Below, one piece after another: positions 1 through 9,318 of a DNA stretch of 64,000 nucleotides. Made by a program: the position numbers and the translations under genes. The DNA is taken from contig CAVSND010000008.1 of assembly GCA_963729215.1 (NCBI GenBank), forward strand, positions 10,181 through 74,180, given 5' to 3'. Within the stretch, counting starts at the first letter, position 1, and each line of letters opens with the position of its first letter. The notes beneath the pieces are model-generated. The model worked only from the letters and a program-made list of their open reading frames with translations. It had not been told where the DNA came from and searched no databases. Source of the DNA: CAVQJU01 sp963729215. Its GTDB lineage: Bacteria > Acidobacteriota > Vicinamibacteria > Vicinamibacterales > CAVVIG01.

Positions 1-41
1 GACACGGGCAGGGGTCAAGCCGAACCGCCTGGGCGTCGCGT

Positions 42-131
42 GAAACGGAAAACGTAGAACGTAGAAACGAACAGAGAACGCCAGTGGTCTTGCCGTTTTA
101 CGTTCCTCGCAGTTCTTACGTTTCCCGTTTC
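42..131. repeat. Imperfect inverted repeat at the 3' end of the hydrolase gene
   Basis: Left arm GAAACGGAAAACGTAG (42-57) pairs with right arm CTTACGTTTCCCGTTTC (115-131). ACGTAGAACG-like units lie between the arms. The right arm runs into the stop codon of the minus-strand hydrolase gene, so that the TGA is part of the repeat. The same ACGTAGAACG unit recurs at 52435-52464. It may act as a transcript-end hairpin; there is no T-tract. Confidence 0.55.
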
Positions 132-1416
132 AGTGAGTTGAGCGCGTCCCGCGGCTCGCGCTGACGTTCTTGCCCAGCCAGTTGTAGAGGACGTCGGCGA
201 TCTCCAGGTTCTTCTTGTCGAGCATCATCATGTGGGTCACGCCGAGGATCCCCATGTCGTCCAGCTTCACGTACTCCGCTTTCGCGGTTCCCTGCTTCTC
301 CGCGCGCCTGGCGTTGATCGCGTTCACGGTGTCCTGACACACCATGCTCGTCGCCGTGTAATCGCCCTTCACCGCGAGATACGGGATGCTGTCGAAGTCG
401 GCGGCCTGAAGACCGCTGTTGGGCAGCGAGCACGACCCTTCGAGCGTCACAAGCCCCTTGAGCAGGCCCAGGTGCCCGCGCTCCTTGAGAATCCGGGCCA
501 TGTGGTGACCCATGATGCCCGACTGCGAGTGCGTCACGACGATCGCGCCGCCGAGTCGCTCGACCAGCGTCGCGAGATTCTGCGGCGTCCACGTGTTGGC
601 GGGCGCGATTTCCTTCGGATCGCAGGTATTGCAGATCGAGCCGGGGAGCGTTACTTCCGCGTTCGGCACGAGCTGCTTGTAGTACTCGAGCGCGTAGGTT
701 TCCGGCGAACCGCTCGGGGCAGGGCCGAGTGCGCCCGCACGCGACACGATCGTCGAATCCACCGTGTCGATCGGAAACAGCGGCGCGACGTGCTGATACT
801 GATCCGGATGCGGGTTCGGATCCGCGGGATCGCCGTGAGGAATCAGCTTGCCCGTGAGAATCGTCGAATTCGCCGGCACGAGGTGGCCGAACCAGGCCGT
901 CCACGCCCCATCGTCCGTAATCCGGCCGAAGCCGGGAATCATGTCGGCGCCGCCCTTGATGTCGCCGGCCACCATCTTCGCTTCGCCCTCGTGGATGACT
1001 GATTCGTCGAATCCCGACCGGCCGCGGCCCGCCTGATCGACGACGTAGCTGGGAACACCCTTGCGGACGAAGTAGGGGTACCAGCCTTCACGGCCATCCG
1101 GCGTGGACTCGAGGCACGCGGCGGTGTGGCTCGAGCCGTGAACCATGATCACCGGCCAGCCTCCGGGATATTTCTTCGCGGGAATCTGGAACTGGACGTA
1201 CATCTGACCGATGGTGATCTGGTGCGGCGCGAGCGGCTGGTTCGGCGGAGCGGGGGCCGCCTGGTACGTGACCTTCTGCACGCCGCCGACGAAGAAGCTG
1301 CCCTGATCCTCGATGGTCAGCGGCGCGGTCAGGAAGCGCTTCGGCTTCTGCGCCGACTGGCCGGAAATGGTGACCGCCATCGCGACGAGCAAGATCGCCG
1401 AAGCAAAGACTTTCAT
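130..1416 (-). CDS. Secreted alpha/beta-hydrolase (esterase-like)
   Basis: This is a 428-residue protein. I chose the ATG at 1416 because GGAGGT lies 5-10 bases upstream and the protein then begins with a signal peptide (MKVFASAILLVAMAVTISG, residues 1-19). Alpha/beta-hydrolase features are an HG oxyanion-type motif near residue 93, a nucleophile elbow THSQSG with Ser near 299, an Asp near 352 (KGDYTA) and a His near 395 (GVTHMMM). Substrate is unknown; an ester hydrolase acting outside the cytoplasm is inferred. It lies 33 bases downstream of a tannase-family gene on the same strand, so the two probably form an aromatic- or plant-ester degrading operon. The frame is intact. Confidence 0.8.
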   Translation of the reverse strand: MKVFASAILLVAMAVTISGQSAQKPKRFLTAPLTIEDQGSFFVGGVQKVTYQAAPAPPNQPLAPHQITIGQMYVQFQIPAKKYPGGWPVIMVHGSSHTAACLESTPDGREGWYPYFVRKGVPSYVVDQAGRGRSGFDESVIHEGEAKMVAGDIKGGADMIPGFGRITDDGAWTAWFGHLVPANSTILTGKLIPHGDPADPNPHPDQYQHVAPLFPIDTVDSTIVSRAGALGPAPSGSPETYALEYYKQLVPNAEVTLPGSICNTCDPKEIAPANTWTPQNLATLVERLGGAIVVTHSQSGIMGHHMARILKERGHLGLLKGLVTLEGSCSLPNSGLQAADFDSIPYLAVKGDYTATSMVCQDTVNAINARRAEKQGTAKAEYVKLDDMGILGVTHMMMLDKKNLEIADVLYNWLGKNVSASRGTRSTH

Positions 1417-1449
1417 CGGACCTCCAATTTCAACAACCAAGACCGTGAC

Positions 1450-2987
1450 TCAGGGGTTCTTACAAACGAAATTCCCGGGATCGCCAGTGTCGCCCGATCC
1501 TTTGTACTGGCTGAGGCGGGGATACGCGCACACGAGCCGCTTGCGGTCGGGCTTGCCGTTCCCCGACTCCGCCACGATGATCTGATCCGGCGCCTTTCCT
1601 GTCGTCTTCCACTGCTTCAGCGCGCCGACGACATCGAAGTCTACCGTCGGCGCCGTCGGGTAGCTCTCGCCCAGGCAGTGATCCATTCCCGGAATCATGA
1701 AGAGGCGCACGGAATCGCGAGCGGTTGTGGCGCCGACTTTCTTCACCACGCTCTGGTAGTAATCAACGTTACTGCCCGGCCCCAGCGTGTGGTCGTTCCA
1801 GCCCCCGATGATCATCAGCTTGCCGCCACGGGCAATAAACCTGGTGAGATCCGGGTTGTTGGCGTTGATGACGAGGTGCTCCGGCGCGTCGGCCTTATCG
1901 ACATCGCTGTCGAAGTTGACGGGGTGAGTCTTGTAGTCCCAGTTCTCGTCGAAGACCAGCTGGCGATAGAAGCCTGGCGCGAACGGATAGGGAGTGGGTC
2001 CGGCCATCGCTTCCCAGCCGAGTTCGCCGCCCGGCGGCATCGATCCGTAGATCTTCTGGCCGGTCCGCGCGTGGACGGGCGCCTTGTAGATGGTCCGCAC
2101 CGCTTCGACCTGCGGCGCCGTCAGGCACGTGGGCGCGTCGCCGTTCCTGCAGAGCAGCGTGCCGGGATCGAAGCGGCACCGTTCGGGATCTTCGATCACA
2201 CCGTCCTTGACACCGTCCTTCGCGTCGCACGCGTCAAGGGCGCCCTGGTGGATCACGGGATACTTGGTCGGTGGAATGTAGCTGGCTTCGCTCTTGTGCG
2301 TCGCCTGATACACCCACATGTGCGCGATGCCGTGATGGGTCGAGTCAGTACACGATCCCCTGCGCCGCGGCGGCGTCGAGATCGGCCGGCCAGCTCTGGA
2401 CCTCCATCAACGCGTCCCGGCTGCCGCCGCCCCCGCACTCGTTCATCACCGTGAACGCCGGCCCGCTGCCGTAATACGCGGCGACGATGGGCTTCGCCTG
2501 TTCGACCATGAGGTGATACGGCACGTCGTTCATGTCGGACAGCTTCCAGGGGCCGCCGCCATCGTGTCCCCGGTTCGTGTTGGCCGTGGCCGAACCGCCC
2601 TTGAGCAGCCGCGCCATTTCCGTGTAACCGATCGTTCCGCCGGCGAAGCCGCTCGCGGCCGGCTGCAGGTGGCCGTTCCACTGCTGCGCGGGCATCCAGA
2701 CTTCGATCTTCACGTCCGTGTCACCCGCGCGTTTGATCGAGCCGCTGACGCGGCAGAACGCCGGCAGATCCTTGAACGCCTGATCGGCGCCGTCGCCGCC
2801 GCGCCTCGGAGCCGGAGACGTGAACGCGCCCGCCGCGACCAGCTGCGCGGACGTGATGGTCGTATTCGCCAGCGACACGACGCAGCGACGCCAGGCTCTC
2901 GCAGGATGCGGCAGCCTCCGCCGGCGCGCGATCAGAGCACCAGCTGACGATGACGATTGCCGCGGCCACGAGCGCCAGGTTTTTCAA
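1450..2987 (-). CDS. Tannase/feruloyl-esterase family protein, frameshifted
   Basis: The reading frame changes near 2880 and near 2340, but the pieces join into one tannase-family protein of about 510 residues. They are a signal peptide with the mature start ASCESLASL, the NTTITSAQLVAAGAF segment typical of the family, CGGGGSRDALMEVQ, then MWVYQATHKS and the C-terminal lobe with GGWNDHTLGP (Asp) and IPGMDHC (His). Start TTG 2987 is preceded by GGGAGGGG. The family hydrolyses gallate or ferulate esters in the periplasm or outside the cell. In the usual CSxGG nucleophile motif, Ser follows Cys; here Gly follows Cys, so activity is uncertain. The frame breaks look like sequencing indels. Confidence 0.7.
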
Positions 2988-3013
2988 GAGGCAGCCCCTC
3001 CCGCCCAACGTGT

Positions 3014-3838
3014 TCAATGCGTCATCCCGTACATGATGTAGTTGACGCCGAGCTTGTACGCTTCGTTGGTGTCGTCAACCGGCCGAAGTCCCCGGCCAGA
3101 CCACTCCCAGAACTGCGACACGTCGGTGTTGTAGTTGATGATGATCTGGAGCCGTTTGGCGCGGTCGTTGTCTTCGTACACGCCGCGAAAGATCGGCTGG
3201 CCGGCATTGTACGCCTGAGGAATCACGTCGAGACGATTGATCTCGAAGAACGAGTGAAAGATGGGATCGTGCGGCGACATGTCGAAGAAGCGCACGTCCG
3301 GCAGCGCGCGCTTGATGTTCTGCTCGAACGTATCCCAGCCGCCCCCGCCCATCCCGGCAAACCCGCCGCTGAAGCCGGCCACCTTGAAGTCGTCGACGAT
3401 GAGGAATCCGCCCTTCTGCAGGTAAGCCCGCAGGCTCGTGGCTTCCGAGTCGGTCATCTCCCACCAGCCGACTTCGATGATGTACGCGACCGGGTACTTG
3501 AACAGCTCGGGATCGTCCAGCCTGAGGCTGTTGATCTCCTCGGTGCGCGGGGCCAGATCGCTGATCTCGTTGAGAATCCGCATCAGGTTCTGCTCGGCGA
3601 TCGGGTAGCCATGCGACCACGCGGGCAGGCCCTGGTACCAATAGCCGCCGGGCGCCGTCCTGTAGTTGACGCGGACGAACGTGAACTGGCCGTTGTACGG
3701 GACGTTGCTGATCTCCAGCTCGCGCTCTCGAAACCGCCGGAACCCCCGCTGCGCCGCCGCGGTGGCGGACAGGCCGACAATCGCCGCGACGGCGACGATG
3801 GCAATACGAAGACGGCGGGTCCGGCGCGCGGGGTCCAT
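3014..3838 (-). CDS. DUF4159 domain protein, secreted
   Basis: The protein has about 274 residues from ATG 3838 (MDPARRTRR); an alternative in-frame ATG lies at 3859. An N-terminal hydrophobic segment (IAIVAVAAIVGLSATAAA) looks like a signal peptide. The rest matches the DUF4159 pattern, with ISNVPYNGQFTFVRVNY, then YPVAYIIEVGWWEMTDSE, then LRAYLQKGGFLIVDDF and a WDTFEQNIKRALPD stretch. The family resembles a glutamine-amidotransferase-like fold and is often found near MoxR/DUF58 genes, which are not present here. Molecular function is unknown. It sits 26 bases upstream of the tannase-family gene on the same strand. Confidence 0.75.
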   Translation of the reverse strand: MDPARRTRRLRIAIVAVAAIVGLSATAAAQRGFRRFRERELEISNVPYNGQFTFVRVNYRTAPGGYWYQGLPAWSHGYPIAEQNLMRILNEISDLAPRTEEINSLRLDDPELFKYPVAYIIEVGWWEMTDSEATSLRAYLQKGGFLIVDDFKVAGFSGGFAGMGGGGWDTFEQNIKRALPDVRFFDMSPHDPIFHSFFEINRLDVIPQAYNAGQPIFRGVYEDNDRAKRLQIIINYNTDVSQFWEWSGRGLRPVDDTNEAYKLGVNYIMYGMTH

Positions 3839-3981
3839 GGCGAAACCGAAGGATAGCATCCGGGGAAGCCGACCCGGCGTACAATACCCGCGTGTCAGAA
3901 CGCCCCTTGCGCGTGGTCGCCGACCGGCGCCGCCTGGCCCGCGGCGGCCGCCGTCCGGGCGACCGTACCGGCTTCACGCCC

Positions 3982-4275
3982 ATGATCGTGGTCATCGACG
4001 AGGACACGAGGCGGCGCGAAATTTCCGAAGCCATCCTCGCGAAGCTGCGGTTCGCTGTCGCGCCGTTCGCCTCCGCGGAACAGGCGATCTCAGCCATGCG
4101 CGGCCTGCTCCCCGAAGCGGTTGTCGCCCGCGAGGACGCCGCCTCGGCGATTCGCGAGCATCTGTCGAGCGATCGCAGCGGCCGCACGATACCGCTGCTC
4201 GCGGTGACCGACGATCTGGCCTCTCCGGAGGCACTGGTCGAAGCCCTGCGCAAGCTCCTTCGCGGAACCTCCTAA
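3982..4275 (+). CDS. Degenerate response-regulator receiver-like protein
   Basis: I place the start at ATG 3982; an in-frame GTG at 3892 would add a basic 30-residue extension. The 97-residue product begins MIVVIDEDTRRREISEAIL, which resembles beta1/alpha1 of a receiver domain with its acidic pair. The strand that should carry the phospho-acceptor Asp reads EAVVAREDAA, so no clear acceptor is present. There is no output domain. A TACAAT box at 3880-3885 could be its -10. The gene diverges from the DUF4159 gene. A phosphorylation-independent, receiver-like adaptor is inference. Confidence 0.5.
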   Translation: MIVVIDEDTRRREISEAILAKLRFAVAPFASAEQAISAMRGLLPEAVVAREDAASAIREHLSSDRSGRTIPLLAVTDDLASPEALVEALRKLLRGTS

Positions 4276-4315
4276 CTCATCCCGCCGGCCGCTGCCCCCT
4301 GTTGAGGGAACCTAT

Positions 4316-4350
4316 ACGTTCAGGCTGCGTTCTTCAGCAGCCTGCTGCTA
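4316..4350 (-). repeat. REP-like hairpin beginning at a stop codon
   Basis: Read on the minus strand it begins with the TAG stop codon of the ornithine-cyclodeaminase-family gene, then CAGCAGGCTGCTGAAGAACG followed by CAGCCTGAACGT. Stem arms are AGGCTGC and GCAGCCT. Related copies lie at 16384-16414 and 52408-52436. It separates two convergent genes and may work as a 3' hairpin. Confidence 0.6.
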
Positions 4351-5556
4351 GGCGCCGAGTTGCTCCACGAGCTGGCGGAGGAACAGTCCCGTGTCGGTCA
4401 CGATGCCCACGGTCTGTGAGGATCCCCGATCGCCGAGCTTGGTGACCACGGCGGGGTTGATGTCGATGCAGACGACCCGGACGGCGGATGGGAGCATGTT
4501 GCCGACGCCGATGCCGTGCAGCATGCTGGCGAGCATCAGGACGAGAGTGACCCCCTTCAGGCTGGCTGCGTAGCGGTCCTGGGCCTCCACCAGATCCATG
4601 ATCGTCTCGGGCAGCGGACCATCGTCGCGGATGCTGCCGGCCAGGACGTACTCGATGTGGTGTCGGTGGCACTCGTACATGATGCCGGACTTCACGATGT
4701 CCTGTTCCACGGCCTGGCTGAAACCACCGGCCCGGCGCACGGCGTTGATGGCTCGCATGTGGTGGTGGTGTCCGCCTTCGACAGAGCGGCCGGTCTCGAG
4801 ATTGACCCCGAGGGACGTGCCGAACATCGCGAATTCGATGTCGTGCACGGCCAGCGCGTTGCCGGACAGGAGAACCTGCACGTAGCCGCTGCGAATCAGG
4901 CTCGCGAGATATGGCGCGCCGCCGGTGTGGACGACCACCGGCCCGGCCACGATCGCGATCTTCCCGCCCTCGGCGCGGACGCCCTGCATCATCTCGGCCA
5001 CGCGTGCGACGGCGGCCTCGACGCGACGCTCCGAGGAGACCTCGTTCGTCATGAACGCGAAGCCATGGCGGTCGCGATCCTGGAAGGTGGGAACGACCCT
5101 GATGCCCTCGACGCCGCACACGACGGCGTCGCCTTTTCTGATGTCGCGCAACTTGCGGCACGATGCCCGCTCGCCATCGACCACGATGGCGGCGTCCATC
5201 CGCTGATCCGCAACCGCCAGCCACTGCCCCGACCGGCGCACGTGTGTCTCGTGATTGGTCGTCGAGTAGAAGTCCACCGGCGCGCAGCCATCCTGGTCGG
5301 CGGCGCGCGTCATCACGTCCTGACCGCTCACGATCAGGCAGCCGAGCGGCACCAGATTTTCGACGACCTTGCGGAGGACCTCGTCGGTCGGCGCCGTCAC
5401 GCGCATCGACAACAGCGAGGGCTCGGCGTTGGTGCGGCCAATGGTGAACCGCAGAACCTCGAAACTCGCGTCGTGCCGGATGACCGTGTCGAAAATTCCG
5501 TTGAGAATGCCGGAGTCGATCAGATGTCCTGACGCTTCAACAACTTCAGATGCCAC
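4348..5556 (-). CDS. TIGR00300/COG1915 family protein (archaeal-type ornithine cyclodeaminase-like)
   Basis: The protein has 402 residues, is intact and starts at GTG 5556. The N-terminal half matches the LOR/SDH bifunctional-enzyme conserved region. The C-terminal half carries GPVVVHTGG, GNALAVHDIE, a HHHHMRAINAV stretch and CIDINPAVVTKLGDRG, typical of the TIGR00300 family. Relatives include archaeal ornithine cyclodeaminases and the C-terminal part of cyanobacterial AgrE/ArgZ arginine-degrading enzymes, so an NAD-dependent role in ornithine/proline metabolism is likely. Its start overlaps the end of the upstream phosphatase gene by 11 bases, suggesting translational coupling. Confidence 0.75.
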   Translation of the reverse strand: MASEVVEASGHLIDSGILNGIFDTVIRHDASFEVLRFTIGRTNAEPSLLSMRVTAPTDEVLRKVVENLVPLGCLIVSGQDVMTRAADQDGCAPVDFYSTTNHETHVRRSGQWLAVADQRMDAAIVVDGERASCRKLRDIRKGDAVVCGVEGIRVVPTFQDRDRHGFAFMTNEVSSERRVEAAVARVAEMMQGVRAEGGKIAIVAGPVVVHTGGAPYLASLIRSGYVQVLLSGNALAVHDIEFAMFGTSLGVNLETGRSVEGGHHHHMRAINAVRRAGGFSQAVEQDIVKSGIMYECHRHHIEYVLAGSIRDDGPLPETIMDLVEAQDRYAASLKGVTLVLMLASMLHGIGVGNMLPSAVRVVCIDINPAVVTKLGDRGSSQTVGIVTDTGLFLRQLVEQLGA

Positions 5557-7196
5557 GCGTGCTCCCTGTCACCATTGTACCGTCGCCCGTGTACTGGACC
5601 ATGACGAGCGTCAGGTCGTCGTTTTGCGTGGCCTCGCCGGCGAACGCCTTGACGTCTTCGAGCAGACCATCGAGAACGCCCTCAGGCGTCTTTCCCCGGT
5701 GGCGTTCGATCGACGCGAGCAGCCGCGCGTCGCCATATTCCTCGCCCTTGACGTCGAATGCCTCCGTCACGCCGTCGCTGAAGGCGACGATGAAATCGCC
5801 GTGGCCGAGCGTCACCGTCTCTTCTTCGAACTCGGCGTGCTCGAACAGTCCCAGGAGCAACCCGCCGGTTTCGAGACGGCGCGAGCCGGCTGGACGACAC
5901 CAGGACCGGCGCGTTGTGGCCCGCGTTCGTATAGGTGAACGTGCCGTCCGGAGCGAGGATGCCGTAGAACGCCGTGAGAAATCGGTTTTCGACGGTCCGT
6001 CTGAAGACCCCGCGGTTCAGCCGCGTGACGACGGCCGATGGCCGCAACTGATACATGGATTCGGCGCTGAACATGCCGAGGACGGCAGCCGCCAGCAGCG
6101 CGGCCGGCGACCCCTTGCCCGCAACGTCGCCGACGATGAAACCGAACTGTCCCGCCGGCAAGTCGACGTAGTCGAAGAAGTCGCCTCCGACAGCCAGGCA
6201 CGGAGCCGACGAACCAAATGCCGCGCAGAACGCCTTGTCGACCCGTGCGGGCGGCAGCAGCGCGCGTTGAATCTCCGCCGCGACCTTGAGCTCCTGCTCG
6301 AACTTGGCCTTGTCGAGGGCCTGGCGGTACAGGCGGGCATTCTCGATGGCGAGGGCGGCCTCGGCCGACAGCGTTTCCAGCGCCGACCGCGACACGGCCG
6401 AGCCCAGGGCCGCGCGCTCGCGGCTGTCGAGATACAGGACGCCAATCCGCTCGTCCCCCGGCTTGTCGTCGGCGCGCTCGACGTAGCGCACCAGCCTGAG
6501 CGGCATGCACAGCACGTGGCGAATGCCGAGCGCGACGGTGCCGCTGTGCAGCGGCGCGAGCTCGTCGTCCAGCAGATCCTCGACGACGAGGTACTCGCCG
6601 GTGGCGAAGACCTGTTCGGGAATCTTGCGGCTGGTGGCAAACGTGCGGCCCGACAGGGTGACCTTTCCCCGGGCGCGCGCCAGCGTGAACTCGAGGTGGC
6701 CGGCACGAGACGCCAGCATGATGAAGCCGCGCTCGGCGCCGGTGACTTCGATGGCCGAGTCGAGCACGAGCGCCAGCACTTCGTCGAGGACGCGGCCCGA
6801 TCCGAGCGCGCGAAGACCCTCGAGCAGCGCCGCCATCTGCCGGAGCTCCACGGCGGCGGATGCGGCGCTCTTCTCCGCCGACGGCGCGTCCTCGCCCACC
6901 GCGAACACCACCTGGACGTCGTTCGAATTGCCAAGGCGGATGCGGTCGCCGTGCACGAGCCTGCGCCGCTCGATGCGCTCGTCGTTGACGAACGTGCCGA
7001 AGTTCGACTGGCGATCGTAGAGCACGCGCTCGCCCTGCTCGAGCAGGATTTCGGCGTGGACGCGGGAGATATCGCCGCCCGTCAGGCGCAGATCGGTCTC
7101 GCTCCGCCTCCCGATCGTGAACGACGGCTTGCCGAGCGGCAGGATCCGCCGGCCGAGGGCGTCAGTGACGATGAGACGAGGTGCGTCGGCGGTCAA
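5546..7196 (-). CDS. FHA-GAF-PP2C (SpoIIE-type) serine phosphatase
   Basis: This is a signalling phosphatase of about 549 residues. Residues 20-95 form an FHA domain (FTIGRRSE and ISRVHAEIL, the phosphothreonine-binding motifs). About 125-285 is a GAF domain. From about 300 there is a PP2C/SpoIIE domain with metal-binding motifs GGDFFDYV, GDVAGKGSPAALLA, SDGVTEAF and QNDDLTLV. One frameshift near 5885, between NAGHNAPVLV and LLLGLFEH, breaks the frame and is probably an indel error. It likely dephosphorylates a regulator such as an anti-anti-sigma factor; no partner is encoded nearby. A TATAAT box about 50 bases upstream fits a promoter. Confidence 0.85.
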
Positions 7197-7243
7197 TGTA
7201 TTGGAACCGGTTGTCGTCGCGGGTGGCGCGCGAACGAGGCGGC

Positions 7244-7249
7244 ATTATA
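7244..7249 (-). promoter_or_regulatory. Putative -10 box for the FHA-GAF-PP2C gene
   Basis: The minus strand reads TATAAT here, 48 bases upstream of the phosphatase start. No good -35 hexamer is visible at 16-18 bases spacing, so this is a weak prediction. The rest of the 7197-7440 interval has no further feature I can support. Confidence 0.35.
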
Positions 7250-7440
7250 AGCTGGCGGGGCAGATGGGCGCAGCGGACAGCTGGCGGGATGGGCAGGACC
7301 GGCCGTTTGAGATATGGCATACTCCTTCGCCGTTTCCGGCGCGCTGACCAACGCAGTGATGTCAAAGATTGCATGGTCTCGTTTCTGCACTCCCGATCCC
7401 TGCGTTACCGATCTCCCGTCTCCTCCCTGCCTGCCCACTG

Positions 7441-8238
7441 ATGCCCCGATTCAAGCTCACCGTCGAGTACGCCGGCACGAAATACAGCGGCTGGCAGATC
7501 CAGAAGAACGCGAGGACCGTGCAGGGCGAGATCGATCGCGCCGTGCGGACGATCACTTCGCGCGTGGATTTCGAGCTGTACGGATCGGGGAGGACCGATG
7601 CCGGCGTTCACGCGCTCGCGCAGGTCGCCCATCTCGATGTCGCGACAAGCCTGCCGCCCGACACGCTGGTGGAGCGCCTGAACGGCGAACTGCCGGCGGA
7701 CATCAACGTCCTCGACGCCGTCGTGGTGCCGCACCGCTTCCACGCGAGACATGACGCGGTCGCGCGCCGGTACCTCTACCAGATTTCGCGGCGCCGGACC
7801 GCCTTCGCCAAAGCGTATGTCTGGTGGGTCAAGGACGCCATGCAGGTCGATCGCATGCGCCGCGCGGCTGACGCCTTCGTCGGCTTCAAGGATTTCGGCG
7901 CGTTCGCGGAAACGGACGGCCGAGGGGATGGGGAACGCTCGACGGATGTCCGCCTGGATCGGCTCGACATCGGCGAAGCGGATGGCCTGGTGCTGGTCGC
8001 CGTCGAGGGGAGCCATTTCCTGTGGAAGATGGTCCGGCGTATCGTCGGCGTCCTCGTCGAGATCGGCCGCGGGCGCCTCGAACCGGATGCAGCCGCACGC
8101 CTGATGACGGATTCGACCGACGTGCCCGCGCGGCTGACGGCTCCTGCCTCGGGGCTGTTCCTCGAGCGCGTCTACTACAAGGATGATCCCCGCATCACCA
8201 CGCTCAAGCCGGCCACGCCGCTGCGGCGCTCGGAGTAA
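7441..8238 (+). CDS. truA: tRNA pseudouridine(38-40) synthase
   Basis: The 265-residue product starts at ATG 7441 (MPRFKLTVEYAGTKYSGWQ), matching the canonical TruA N-terminus; the longer upstream frame has no family similarity. The catalytic Asp lies in GSGRTDAGVHALAQVAHL. Other family motifs are FHARHDAVARRYLYQI and SHFLWKMVRRIVG. It isomerises uridines 38-40 in the anticodon arm of tRNAs in the cytoplasm. It stands alone, converging on the DUF3810 gene. The frame is intact. Confidence 0.93.
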   Translation: MPRFKLTVEYAGTKYSGWQIQKNARTVQGEIDRAVRTITSRVDFELYGSGRTDAGVHALAQVAHLDVATSLPPDTLVERLNGELPADINVLDAVVVPHRFHARHDAVARRYLYQISRRRTAFAKAYVWWVKDAMQVDRMRRAADAFVGFKDFGAFAETDGRGDGERSTDVRLDRLDIGEADGLVLVAVEGSHFLWKMVRRIVGVLVEIGRGRLEPDAAARLMTDSTDVPARLTAPASGLFLERVYYKDDPRITTLKPATPLRRSE

Positions 8239-8253
8239 CCCGCCGGGCCCGAC

Positions 8254-9318
8254 CTACCTGATTTCTCCTCCACCCGTCACTCGTCGTCCCAGTTCGGTCC
8301 CCAGCGCGAGACGCACGACGCGCGCGTAGCTGGCCGCGCCGTCCTCGACACGATTCGCCTTCAGATAGTGATCGTAGACGCGCCACCCTGCCGCGGAGAC
8401 CGTCGGGTTGACGTTGCGCGTGAGGCGATCCGCCAACGCGCGCAGATCCTCACGCGGACCGGCCGCGAGGCGCGCGGCCACCTCCTGCCGATCGCGTCTC
8501 GACAGGCTGCCGGTCAGTTCGGCGTAGAGCGACAACCACCCGCTGTACTGCGCCGATACCGGCCCCCGTACGCACGTGAGCCAGCCAATGAAGTTGGCTT
8601 CGCCTTCATCGGCAAAGCCGGCGAGGTGGCTCCACTCGTGGGCGATGACGAACGGGCGCTCGAACGGCAGCAGATCGCTCGCGACGAGCGTTTCGAGAAA
8701 AAACGGATCGGTCATCCCCGCGACGGCGGCCGAGCGGAAATACCAGTCGAGCAGCGTTCGCCGGGGACGACCCGGAACGGTGGTGCCGGACGCGCCGGCA
8801 TCGCGCTCGGCCGTGGCAAACGCGGCCTCGAGGCGCACGCTCTCGTCTCCCCACCCCGCCGCGTGCGCATCGTCGTGAAGCGCGTTGGCTCGAAGGACGG
8901 CCGCAGCCGCAAGCGACCGCGCCGCGTCCGGCGTCACCGCCGCGGCGTCGAAGGCCAGCTTGTCCTCGAGCGGCAGCCGGCGATAGTTGAGGCCCCAGAG
9001 CGCGAGAAACGCGAGGTACAGTGCAGCGGCCGGCAAAACCGCGCACGCGATGACGCGCTGCACGCGCCGTTTCTCGCCACGCCGGAAGAGACGCCGAACG
9101 GCGAGCGCGAGGAACACGAACCACACCGCAGCGCCGGCTATTAATAGATCGATCAACGCGAACGGCGCCTGGTTCGAGATCGGCGTCAGGATGCGCTGGA
9201 AAACCGGGTAGGCCCCGGTCGAGTACATGCGCTCGACCAGCGCCGGCGGGATCGGCGCGAGCGCCGCCACGCAGGCGGCCAGGAGCAGGCCGATCGTCGC
9301 GACTGTCGAAAACCTCAC
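8254..9318 (-). CDS. DUF3810 membrane protein with HExxH zinc-protease-like motif
   Basis: The 354-residue membrane protein has three N-terminal hydrophobic segments (about residues 4-23, 52-74 and 90-110). A soluble domain follows with AHEWSHLAGFADEGEANF. H227, E228 and H231 plus a downstream Glu form a gluzincin-like signature, and the sequence fits the DUF3810 family. A membrane-anchored metalloprotease is plausible but substrates are unknown. It is intact and transcribed away from the polysaccharide locus; it shares the AT-rich upstream region with the secreted protein gene at 9635. Confidence 0.75.
   Translation of the reverse strand: MRFSTVATIGLLLAACVAALAPIPPALVERMYSTGAYPVFQRILTPISNQAPFALIDLLIAGAAVWFVFLALAVRRLFRRGEKRRVQRVIACAVLPAAALYLAFLALWGLNYRRLPLEDKLAFDAAAVTPDAARSLAAAAVLRANALHDDAHAAGWGDESVRLEAAFATAERDAGASGTTVPGRPRRTLLDWYFRSAAVAGMTDPFFLETLVASDLLPFERPFVIAHEWSHLAGFADEGEANFIGWLTCVRGPVSAQYSGWLSLYAELTGSLSRRDRQEVAARLAAGPREDLRALADRLTRNVNPTVSAAGWRVYDHYLKANRVEDGAASYARVVRLALGTELGRRVTGGGEIR

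Noticed and set aside
1126..2454. Long plus-strand reading frame opposite the esterase genes
   Set aside because: Arg/His/Val-rich composition typical of antisense shadow in GC-rich DNA; the minus strand carries signal peptides and catalytic motifs.
7193..7438. Minus-strand ORF of 81 codons upstream of the phosphatase
   Set aside because: No ribosome site, Pro/Ala/Arg-rich sequence, overlaps the likely promoter region.
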